Source: Candidatus Thorarchaeota archaeon
Lineage (GTDB): Archaea; Asgardarchaeota; Thorarchaeia; Thorarchaeales; Thorarchaeaceae
Assembly (NCBI GenBank): GCA_020355105.1
Contig: CP070658.1
Span: forward strand, 1,778,482 to 1,790,587
Direction: 5' to 3'
DNA: 12,106 bases
Position numbers and translations under genes: made by a program. Positions 6,375 through 12,106 of the stretch are shown one piece after another. The notes under the pieces are model-generated. The model was given only the letters and a program-made list of their open reading frames with translations. It did no database searches and was not told the origin of the DNA. Numbering within the stretch: position 1 is the first letter of the stretch; each line of letters begins with the position of its first letter.

Positions 6375-7724
6375 ATGGATGACAGGCATATCCAGCTTCT
6401 CAGGAATCTCGGATTCGACGATATAGAATCTGGCAAGATGACGAACGACTACTGGAAGGAAAGAGCAGCCGACGCTCTAGCTATCACGACTCAGGACAGA
6501 GATGTCTACGGTTGTCTTGACCACACAATAGGGGAGGGAGTCAAGATCTACGACATCGAGGGAACAGAATACCTTGATGTCACAGGCGGTGTAGCAGTTC
6601 GAGCGTTCGGGTTGCAGTACAAACCGTATCTTGACTTTGAAATGAGCATCAACGATGTTATTCGCGAATTTCCCGGAATGGACTTTGATGCGATTCCGCA
6701 GACCCTCCTTGCAGAACGGTTGGCCCAAATCAGTCCAGGCGACCACAAGAAGCGCGTTGTCTTCACAACCTCCGGAGGTCGTGCGGTAGAGGGTTGTATG
6801 AAATCTGCTATGGACCTGTCAGGTCGAAGCAGATTCGTAGCCTTCAGGCCTGCATTTCATGGTAGGACTGGGTATGCTCTTGCGCTCACTTCGACCAACT
6901 CCAAACACAAATCTGGATTTCCCCAAGGGGTGGATGTGATTCGAGTCTTCTATCCGTACTGCTATCGTTGTCCCTACGGGCAGGAGTTTGAAGACTGCAA
7001 CCTAGAGTGCGTCGAAGCGCTTAGGTATGCATTGCAGGTCGAGGGCAATGACATCGCTGCTACCGTTATGGAACCGATTGGCGGTGAGGGTGGACTGATT
7101 GTCCCGCCTGCCAAGGCAGTAAAAGGGATGTATGAGGTCACGAAGGAATGTGACGCATTCTTCATGTCCGACGAAGTTCAAGCCGGCATGGGACGCACGG
7201 GCAAGTGGTTCGCTGTTGAGAACCATGGTGTTGTTCCCGACTTCGTCTCCATGGCGAAGGCACTCGGTGGTGGATATCCGATGGGCGCGTCCATCGGTCC
7301 TGCGCCTATGTACACAGCTGGGTCACGTCACTCTGAAACCTTCTCTGCGGAGCCAAAGATGTCACTTCTCTCCCTGTGGATTCTGAAACATATTGAAGAC
7401 GGCGGTTTCCTAAAGAGTAACGCAGAGCGGGGTGCCTACCTCAAGAAGCGGCTCAACGAACTAAAGGACAAACACGAGGTCGTTGGAGATGTCAGAGGCA
7501 TAGGCCTGATGGTTGGTGTGGAGTTTGTCAAGGACAAGAAATCCAAGGAGAAGGCTCCGAAGTTAAGAGACCGGATACTCAAGAACGCGGTACAGAAGCA
7601 GAAGCTCTGGATCTTAGGTGCTGGTCAGAACGTGATAAGATTCACGCCAAGCTATGTCATCACGAACGAAGACATAGATAGGGTAGTTGAGCGGCTTGAC
7701 AATGCCATAGCAGACAGCCAGTGA
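6375..7724 (+). CDS. Class III PLP-dependent aminotransferase / amino-acid racemase
   Basis: This is a fold-type I PLP enzyme of aminotransferase class III (4-aminobutyrate/ornithine aminotransferase group), 449 residues from ATG 6375. Seen: FTTSGGRAVEGCMK (cofactor phosphate region), AFHGRTGYALALT, MEPIGGEGG, SDEVQAGMGRTGKWFA with the PLP-pyridine aspartate (D266), and SMAKALGGGYP with the Schiff-base lysine (K295). YCYRCPYGQEFEDCNLEC is a cysteine-rich insert that I know from archaeal members, including Thermococcales enzymes shown to be ornithine aminotransferases or broad-substrate amino-acid racemases. The substrate therefore cannot be told from sequence alone; racemase and omega-aminotransferase are both open. 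An in-frame ATG at 6327 would add 16 residues (starting MEWHPERRV) that look non-conserved. It is a single-gene unit with its own promoter and a hairpin after the stop. The family is certain; the substrate is not. Confidence 0.88.
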   Translation: MDDRHIQLLRNLGFDDIESGKMTNDYWKERAADALAITTQDRDVYGCLDHTIGEGVKIYDIEGTEYLDVTGGVAVRAFGLQYKPYLDFEMSINDVIREFPGMDFDAIPQTLLAERLAQISPGDHKKRVVFTTSGGRAVEGCMKSAMDLSGRSRFVAFRPAFHGRTGYALALTSTNSKHKSGFPQGVDVIRVFYPYCYRCPYGQEFEDCNLECVEALRYALQVEGNDIAATVMEPIGGEGGLIVPPAKAVKGMYEVTKECDAFFMSDEVQAGMGRTGKWFAVENHGVVPDFVSMAKALGGGYPMGASIGPAPMYTAGSRHSETFSAEPKMSLLSLWILKHIEDGGFLKSNAERGAYLKKRLNELKDKHEVVGDVRGIGLMVGVEFVKDKKSKEKAPKLRDRILKNAVQKQKLWILGAGQNVIRFTPSYVITNEDIDRVVERLDNAIADSQ

Positions 7725-7743
7725 CAACAATCATCGTAGCCTT

Positions 7744-7772
7744 GGGTGTCGGAACTGACTTCGCCGACACTC
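7744..7772 (+). terminator. Hairpin after the aminotransferase gene
   Basis: GGGTGTCGG pairs with CCGACACTC (nine pairs, one G-T) around an 11-base loop, 19 bases after the TGA. There is no T-run behind it, so it may act as an mRNA 3' end or be only a weak terminator. A short palindrome, TCCGCGCGGA-like, follows at about 7778-7787. Confidence 0.4.
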
Positions 7773-7809
7773 ATCCTTCCGCGCGGATGTGTGGCCGGGG
7801 AGCGGCGAC

Positions 7810-7864
7810 CTTATTATGTCTAGGTTGAAATCATGAAGAGGACAGTCAACGCAGACTCAGGAGA
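7810..7864 (+). promoter_or_regulatory. Core promoter and ribosome site of the methyltransferase gene
   Basis: CTTATTATG at 7810-7818 is a good archaeal TATA-like box, which predicts a start near 7840. AGGAGA at 7859-7864 is nine bases ahead of ATG 7874 and decides the start. An earlier ATG at 7833 is out of frame and soon stops. Confidence 0.5.
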
Positions 7865-7873
7865 AGCATCTTC

Positions 7874-9199
7874 ATGGGGACCCCCTCCAGCAACACTAGC
7901 CAATTAGACCAGCCAATCCGCAGTCAGAGGGACTTCCTTGAGTTTGAGGGGGACATAGATCCTAGTCTTTCCATTCCCAACAATGCCAAGATACTCATCC
8001 TCAGTCGTCACCAGTCGTTCTTGACACATGGTTTTCACAAGTTTCCCGCCAAATTCTTTCCCGAGTTGCCACGCTACCTCATTAGGAGGTACTCCAAGGA
8101 GGAGCAACAGGTTCTCGATCCCATGTGTGGAAGCGGGACTGTTCCCCTTGAAGCCATGCTGGCTAGAAGGAACGCAATTGGAATTGACATCGACCCAATG
8201 GCACGACTAATCACCATGACCAAGACGACTCTAATAGAAGAGAGTGCACTGAGAGACGCTCAAAAGAGAGTGATAAACGCAATAGGAGAAAGAAGGCGCA
8301 CTCGCAACTACACACCTACTATTCCAGAGTTCAACTATAGAGATACTTGGTTTCGGAACTACGTACTCAGAGAGCTCGGCATGATACTGGAGAGCATTCT
8401 CGACAGTGGCTTCTCAGGAAGTGTAACCAACTTCTTGCGGGTAGTGTTCTCATCGATCATAAGAGATGTTTCGAATGCAGACCCGCATTGCACCCGGACG
8501 GTCATCCGAAAGAACCTGGTCAAGAAGATTGAACCCGGGGACACAATTGCACGGTTTTGCACGGCCCTTTCCAAACAGATTGAGGGTATGAGTGAGCTCT
8601 TCCAACTGGGCCAGCATCAAACCCTCGGGACAGTTCAGATTCCTGAAGGCAGCGCAACCAAGACCGGGCTGGATGATTGCAGTGTCAATCTCGCTGTGAC
8701 TTCTCCGCCATACATTAACGCCGTTGACTATCCACGAACACATCAGCTGGAGATGTATTGGCTCGGTTTGGTAGAAGAAGGTCCACTTTCAAACATGAAG
8801 AGAAGGTACATCGGGACGGAAACCGTCTACAAGAAGGAGTATGAGGAGCTCAGAGTTTCTGGTCTTGAAACCCTTGACCCAATATTAGCGAGAATCTTTG
8901 AACAAGACCCCCGCCGTTCATACATCGCATACAAGTTCTTCGAAGACATGAAGCTTCAATTCCAAGAGATGGCAAGAATCCTAGAACTTGGTGGACATTA
9001 CTGTGTGGCCATAGGGAACAATGTGATTCGAGGGGTAGAGGTGCCGTCACATGAAATTCTCTGTGAAATCGCCACAAGCGATGGGGTAGGCTTCAGAGTC
9101 GAGAAAGTGTTCTTCTCCGCATTAATTCGTCATTTCATCCGCATCCCTCGTAGAGAGCGAATGCCAGGTGAGTGGATTCTCATTCTTGAGAAGACTTGA
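7874..9199 (+). CDS. DNA methyltransferase of the SPPY (N4-cytosine/N6-adenine) type
   Basis: Amino-group DNA methyltransferase using S-adenosylmethionine, 441 residues. HGFHKFPAKF near 52-61 and LDPMCGSGTVPLEAM from 81 (D82, then CGSG, motif I) with the acidic GIDIDP strand form the cofactor site. TSPPY at 276-280 is catalytic motif IV; SPPY is usual for N4-cytosine enzymes but not proof. The ~190 residues between I and IV would hold the target-recognition region, giving the order I-recognition-IV. The end (GGHYCVAIGNNV) fits later Rossmann strands. The family is often an orphan methylase or part of restriction-modification or defence loci. I see no endonuclease next to it: downstream is an alpha/beta hydrolase on the other strand, overlapping by 20 bases. 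The target site is unknown. An RNA substrate is less likely but not excluded. Confidence 0.85.
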   Translation: MGTPSSNTSQLDQPIRSQRDFLEFEGDIDPSLSIPNNAKILILSRHQSFLTHGFHKFPAKFFPELPRYLIRRYSKEEQQVLDPMCGSGTVPLEAMLARRNAIGIDIDPMARLITMTKTTLIEESALRDAQKRVINAIGERRRTRNYTPTIPEFNYRDTWFRNYVLRELGMILESILDSGFSGSVTNFLRVVFSSIIRDVSNADPHCTRTVIRKNLVKKIEPGDTIARFCTALSKQIEGMSELFQLGQHQTLGTVQIPEGSATKTGLDDCSVNLAVTSPPYINAVDYPRTHQLEMYWLGLVEEGPLSNMKRRYIGTETVYKKEYEELRVSGLETLDPILARIFEQDPRRSYIAYKFFEDMKLQFQEMARILELGGHYCVAIGNNVIRGVEVPSHEILCEIATSDGVGFRVEKVFFSALIRHFIRIPRRERMPGEWILILEKT

Positions 9200-9902
9200 C
9201 CCCCACAAACTCTCCAACGCTATCGACAATCCTCTCCATTGCCCACAGCGAATCGTTGACTCCTCCTGGGACCTCCATAGCATGATTGGCATCATCAACC
9301 ACGACCGCTTCACCGTTGGTTGCTTCTACGAGCCTTGCCAGGATATTCTCATCATAGTGTGGATCTGCTGTACCAATAACGAATATTGACTCAGGCCTGT
9401 GTTTCTCTATCTGTTGTGTGACTTCTGGCATCAATAGAAGTGGAGTGTGCCAAATCACCTTGCAGGCAGTTGACTCGGGGCATGAGTCGAGTATGCGGCC
9501 TATGGCAATCGTACCCAAAGACTTGCCGACCAGAATCTCAAGACGCGATTCTACTTCATCGAGTGCCACCTCATATGCAGATTCTACATCGTCGTACAGC
9601 CATTTCATCTGCTCATCACGCTCCAGCGACTCGAAAACGGGATTATCGATGTACTGGTAGTCGATGCTCAGAACATTGATTCCATTGTGAAGCAGACTGC
9701 TGATTGTGTAGTAGAGGAGCGGTGCCTGTGCAGTATAGCCTCTACCAGGGAACACAACAGCAAGCCTATCTGACCTCTCCTCTAGCAGACGCAGTGTGTT
9801 GGGAACGCTTAGCCCTCGATGGCCACGAATCGCCAGCCTCTCAAAACTGTACATGGCATCCCCTTCGGCATACACTGTGATAAGACCTGCGCCAGAACTC
9901 AT
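9180..9902 (-). CDS. Alpha/beta hydrolase
   Basis: This is a 240-residue alpha/beta-hydrolase-fold protein. Seen: VVFPGRGYTA near 49-58 (strand 3 and oxyanion loop), nucleophile elbow GKSLG (126-130, Ser128), acid strand VIGTADPHYD with Asp180, and DANHAMEVPGG with His207. The triad Ser128-Asp180-His207 is complete and in the usual order. The substrate is unknown; it resembles small dienelactone-hydrolase-like or esterase-like proteins. No signal peptide is present, so it is cytoplasmic. Two starts are possible: ATG 9902, about 24 bases after a TATA-like element and perhaps leaderless, or the internal Met17, which has GGGGAT just before it. Its last 20 bases overlap the methyltransferase gene tail to tail. 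It is divergent from a winged-helix gene 98 bases away, which may regulate it. Confidence 0.8.
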   Translation of the reverse strand: MSSGAGLITVYAEGDAMYSFERLAIRGHRGLSVPNTLRLLEERSDRLAVVFPGRGYTAQAPLLYYTISSLLHNGINVLSIDYQYIDNPVFESLERDEQMKWLYDDVESAYEVALDEVESRLEILVGKSLGTIAIGRILDSCPESTACKVIWHTPLLLMPEVTQQIEKHRPESIFVIGTADPHYDENILARLVEATNGEAVVVDDANHAMEVPGGVNDSLWAMERIVDSVGEFVGVKSSQE

Positions 9903-9920
9903 AGAGGATGAGAAGCGAAT

Positions 9921-9945
9921 CCTTATTTGGAAATGTGATGTTCAC
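9921..9945. promoter_or_regulatory. Shared divergent promoter element with adjacent palindrome
   Basis: CCTTATTTGG at 9921-9930 reads CCAAATAAGG on the other strand, so it is TATA-like both ways. It lies 24 bases before the hydrolase ATG and about 50 before the winged-helix ribosome sites. Next to it, GTGA-TGT-TCAC (9935-9945) is a short inverted repeat placed where a repressor could block both promoters. The position is seen; the function is inferred. Confidence 0.35.
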
Positions 9946-9960
9946 GATTCAAAACCATAC

Positions 9961-10000
9961 GGAGGTACGATAAACATGGCAACAACTTTCAGGTGGGATC
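9961..10000 (+). promoter_or_regulatory. Two ribosome sites ahead of the winged-helix gene
   Basis: GGAGGT at 9961-9966 serves ATG 9976, which opens a 29-codon reading frame (MATTFRWDHV...) ending at 10065. AGGTG at 9991-9995 serves ATG 10001 in another frame, the winged-helix gene. Either the first frame is an overlapping leader peptide, or a one-base indel separates it from the main gene. Confidence 0.4.
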
Positions 10001-10234
10001 ATGTTTGCCCAACGCTCGTTCTTAGCCCTACCTCCGTCTGCGAAGTTTCTCTACGTGCTGCTTAAGGGCAGGCGCCGGATGTCTAGACAAGATATCATCA
10101 ACAGGACATTTCTGCCTCCCCGGACTGTGAACTACGGGCTCAGTCGACTAAAGGACCTAGGTCTGATTCGGGAGTATGGGCACGATGAGGACAAGCGACG
10201 GACGTTCTACGAGCTGGTCTCGGCGCCCATGTAG
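10001..10234 (+). CDS. Small winged-helix transcriptional regulator
   Basis: A 77-residue single-domain winged helix-turn-helix protein, probably a DNA-binding regulator. Helix 1 is LPPSAKFLYVLLKG (10-23). Helix 2 is MSRQDIINRTF (27-37). LPPRTVNYGLSRLKDLGLI (38-56) is the recognition helix followed by the start of the wing, and REYGHDEDKRRTFYELV is the two-stranded wing. The pattern 'lpprTVnygLsrLkdlGLI' is typical of MarR/ArsR-like archaeal regulators. There is no ligand or metal site. It is divergent from the alpha/beta hydrolase gene with a shared promoter region, so it may control that gene and itself. The stop is TAG, followed by an in-frame TGA six codons on. A terminator-like hairpin follows. 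The start may be 9976 instead if an indel is present (see the ribosome sites). Confidence 0.75.
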   Translation: MFAQRSFLALPPSAKFLYVLLKGRRRMSRQDIINRTFLPPRTVNYGLSRLKDLGLIREYGHDEDKRRTFYELVSAPM

Positions 10235-10251
10235 ACCGATGGGCAATACTG

Positions 10252-10299
10252 ACGATGTCTCCAAATCTAACATGGGGACATCGTTCCCCCCATTTTCCG
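10252..10299 (+). terminator. Hairpin after the winged-helix gene
   Basis: ACGATGTCTCC pairs with GGGGACATCGT: eleven pairs with one T-G wobble and an 11-base loop. TCCCCCCATTTTCC follows. It starts 17 bases after the stop, which fits a terminator between this gene and aspS. Confidence 0.55.
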
Positions 10300-10314
10300 A
10301 GACTGTCCAAAAGC

Positions 10315-10354
10315 CTCATAATGCACTTCTAGAGTGTGAGTTACTGTAACGAGG
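10315..10354 (+). promoter_or_regulatory. Core promoter, palindrome and ribosome site of aspS
   Basis: CTCATAATG (10315-10323) is TATA-like and predicts transcription from about 10345. GTTACTGTAAC (10340-10350) is a perfect 5+1+5 palindrome across that point and could be an operator. GAGG (10351-10354) is nine bases before ATG 10364. Confidence 0.35.
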
Positions 10355-10363
10355 CGAAAGCGA

Positions 10364-11722
10364 ATGGACTTCTATGAAGAGGCAGGTGTCGAACCTATCG
10401 GGGAAGAAACTCGCACGCACCTCACGACAGAGATAACTACAGAAACTGTAGATACTGAAGTTATCCTTCAGGGATGGGTTCACATACTTAGGGATAAGGG
10501 CAAGATCAAGTTCCTGATTCTAAGAGACGAAACAGGTACTGTCCAGATTACTGTCCCTGAGAAGAAGGTTCCTAAGGCGGTCTTCGATGTTACGGGACAA
10601 CTCAAGCCCGAGTATGCAGTTTCAGTGAAGGGCAGAGTTGTGGCTGCAAAACAGGTTGAGTCCGGATTTGAGGTGATACCTAGTCACATCCGAGTGATCA
10701 ACACGTCCCACCGAATACCAATAGACGTAGTTGAAGGAAAGGTCGACATCGACCTTGATACTCGCCTCAATCATCGAATCCTCGATCTCCGCAAGCCGAA
10801 GATAAACGCAATCTTCCGTATCCAGCACTCATTAGTGAGATATGCCCGTGATTATCTCGAAGATAACGGGTTCGTGGAGATTCATACTCCCAAGATTGTC
10901 GCTGAGGCCACCGAGGGAGGGGCTAATCTCTTCGAGGTCAAATACTTCGACAAGAAGGCGTACCTAGCTCAGAGTCCACAGTTCTACAAACAGCTCATGC
11001 TTCTAGCAGGCTTTGGCCGCGTCTTTGAGATTGCACCTGTCTTCAGGGCTGAGAAACATAACACCCGCCGCCACGTTAACGAATACACGTCCTTTGACTA
11101 TGAGATGGCTTGGATTACTGATGTCGACGACGTCATGAAGATGGAGGAACAGATGCTTCACTATTCCTTCAAGAAGACTGCAAAGGCATCTGCGACAGAG
11201 CTCGAGCTGCTTGAGGTACAGCTTGAGGTTCCAAAGGTTCCCTTCAAGAGAATCAAGTTCGAGGAAGCGGTCGACCTTCTGAATCAGGAAGGTAAGGAGA
11301 TATCCATCACAGACGATATCGACCCAGAAGGTGAGCGTCTTCTAGGAGAGATATTCCCTCGAGAGTTTGGGACTGATATGGTGTTCATTACACACTATCC
11401 GCTTGAACTGCGTCCTGCATATACGATGCCAAGCCTTACCGACGAGGGCATGACGGAGAGTTTCGACCTTACGTACAAAGGTATGGAGATTACCACTGGC
11501 GGTCAACGGATTCATCTCTACGACCTTCTGGTCAAGAGGTTCAAGGAGAAGGGATTCAATACTGACGATTTCGCTTTCTATCTCGATCCCTTCAAGTACG
11601 GAGCACCACCCCACGGTGGTCTCGGTCTAGGTGTAGAACGCTTGACAATGCAGCTGCTTGGGATTGAGAACATCAGGGAGGCAACGCTTCTCCCCAGAGA
11701 TAGAGATAGAATCACTCCATAA
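10364..11722 (+). CDS. aspS: Aspartyl-tRNA synthetase, archaeal type
   Basis: Charges tRNA with aspartate; class II synthetase, cytoplasmic, 452 residues. The N-terminal OB-fold anticodon-binding domain covers about 30-115 (VILQGWVHILRD, IKFLILRDETGTVQI). The catalytic core follows: motif 1 near 169-178 (GFVEIHTPKI), ATEGGANLF, AQSPQFYKQ, motif 2 (VFEIAPVFRAE with the HNTRRH loop, 220-237), GMEITTGGQRIH, and motif 3 (GGLGLGVERL, 418-427, Arg426). The bacterial insertion domain is absent and the spacing matches archaeal AspRS, about 430-440 residues long; there is a ~15-residue acidic N-terminal extension. His40 stands where discriminating archaeal enzymes such as that of Thermococcus kodakarensis have Trp, which suggests a non-discriminating enzyme that also makes Asp-tRNA(Asn) for GatCAB. 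It has its own promoter. Confidence 0.95.
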   Translation: MDFYEEAGVEPIGEETRTHLTTEITTETVDTEVILQGWVHILRDKGKIKFLILRDETGTVQITVPEKKVPKAVFDVTGQLKPEYAVSVKGRVVAAKQVESGFEVIPSHIRVINTSHRIPIDVVEGKVDIDLDTRLNHRILDLRKPKINAIFRIQHSLVRYARDYLEDNGFVEIHTPKIVAEATEGGANLFEVKYFDKKAYLAQSPQFYKQLMLLAGFGRVFEIAPVFRAEKHNTRRHVNEYTSFDYEMAWITDVDDVMKMEEQMLHYSFKKTAKASATELELLEVQLEVPKVPFKRIKFEEAVDLLNQEGKEISITDDIDPEGERLLGEIFPREFGTDMVFITHYPLELRPAYTMPSLTDEGMTESFDLTYKGMEITTGGQRIHLYDLLVKRFKEKGFNTDDFAFYLDPFKYGAPPHGGLGLGVERLTMQLLGIENIREATLLPRDRDRITP

Positions 11723-11761
11723 CTCACGGGTGGATAATACTCTCTCATAATCAGTGTGCAT

Positions 11762-11902
11762 GCTTAACATAAATGCCGCAATAACATGGACGTGTGAGTT
11801 CACATGAGCCGTCTAAGTATAGTACTAGACCGATATCCCAGTAAGCAGTTATTATCCATTTTATTGATTACACATTTCTACATATTCTCCAAGTGGAATT
11901 AA
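11762..11902 (+). other. Possible promoter and truncated start of an unknown gene
   Basis: CTTAACATAAAT at 11763-11774 is TATA-like. ATG 11804 opens a 32-codon frame: MSRLSIVLDRYPSK is in normal composition, then the frame runs into A/T-rich DNA and stops at 11902. It may be a gene start broken at the composition change near 11846, or just chance. No terminator-like hairpin is seen after aspS. Confidence 0.2.
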
Positions 11903-12106
11903 TTCTGAACCAATAATATCTAAGAATTTAGGTTCCAATTTTCCCGTTTCCACGATTTTTCTTCCCAACTCAAATAAAGCAGACTTTAGATGGTCAAACG
12001 GAAATCTTGCGTGAGGCCGTAAAATCGATCCAACAAACTCCCATTCAGTATTTTCAACAAAAGCCTCAATCGATTTTATCATATTATCAAAATTGGCAAT
12101 TGAATG
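11861..12106 (-). CDS. C-terminal end of a flavodoxin-like / NADPH-dependent FMN reductase protein, cut by window edge
   Basis: The minus strand is open from the right edge to TAA at 11861-11863, giving 81 residues. The internal Met at 12082 is probably not the start, because the frame is open to the edge. The tail, with ALFELGRKIVETGKLEP then a run ending LIPLGEYVEMCNQ, resembles the last helices of flavodoxin-family NAD(P)H-dependent FMN oxidoreductases and iron-sulfur flavoproteins, where 'ALxxLGxxLxexGkis...i..pLIp.eeYv' is common. The FMN-binding part lies outside the window, so the family is inferred from the tail alone. It is much richer in A+T than all the other genes here (about 35% G+C by hand count of 11881-12106), which points to recent acquisition or a different source. 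Confidence 0.45.
   Translation of the reverse strand, partial: HSIANFDNMIKSIEAFVENTEWEFVGSILRPHARFPFDHLKSALFELGRKIVETGKLEPKFLDIIGSELIPLGEYVEMCNQ

Noticed and set aside
1..12106. CRISPR arrays, insertion sequences, rRNA or origin repeats
   Set aside because: No regularly spaced repeats, transposase motifs, rRNA sequence or repeated origin boxes were seen.

Overview
The window looks like chromosomal DNA from an archaeon, about half G+C by eye. The strongest evidence is a crenarchaeal-type (PolB1-like) family B DNA polymerase, an archaeal-type aspartyl-tRNA synthetase, a class III aminotransferase of the kind common in Thermococcales and related archaea, TATA-like elements about 25 bases ahead of several starts, and GGAG/GGTG ribosome sites. 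An Asgard (Thorarchaeota-like) or TACK source is my guess from the gene mix, and no single gene proves it. The window was probably cut from a metagenome assembly.

Layout. A PCC-domain (DUF296) protein runs off the left edge on the minus strand and is divergent from the polymerase gene. A 29-base inverted repeat lies between them. The polymerase (483-3245) has an in-frame TAG at codon 742, where relatives have the second lysine of the KKxY motif. The full C-terminal part, including a PIP-like tail, continues in the same frame. A glycoside-hydrolase-like TIM-barrel protein (3372-4403) follows. It is convergent with an unrecognised zinc-ribbon protein (4414-5397, minus). Two small four-helix membrane proteins form a short operon (to 6208), and the first seems to carry an N-terminal frameshift. 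A terminator-like hairpin ends that unit.

The second half holds a class III aminotransferase or amino-acid racemase (6375-7724), a DNA methyltransferase with SPPY motif (7874-9199), and an alpha/beta hydrolase (minus) whose 3' end overlaps the methyltransferase by 20 bases. A small winged-helix regulator (10001-10234) is divergent from the hydrolase. aspS (10364-11722) comes next. The last ~250 bases are clearly richer in A+T and carry the C-terminal end of a flavodoxin-like protein on the minus strand.

The genes do not form one pathway: replication, translation, amino-acid metabolism, DNA methylation and small membrane or regulatory genes sit side by side in short transcription units. The most important signal is the TAG in the replicative polymerase. 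It could be a recoded codon (pyrrolysine is the obvious candidate because it replaces lysine), a real nonsense mutation, or an assembly error. The suspected frameshift at about 5510 makes assembly error a serious alternative.
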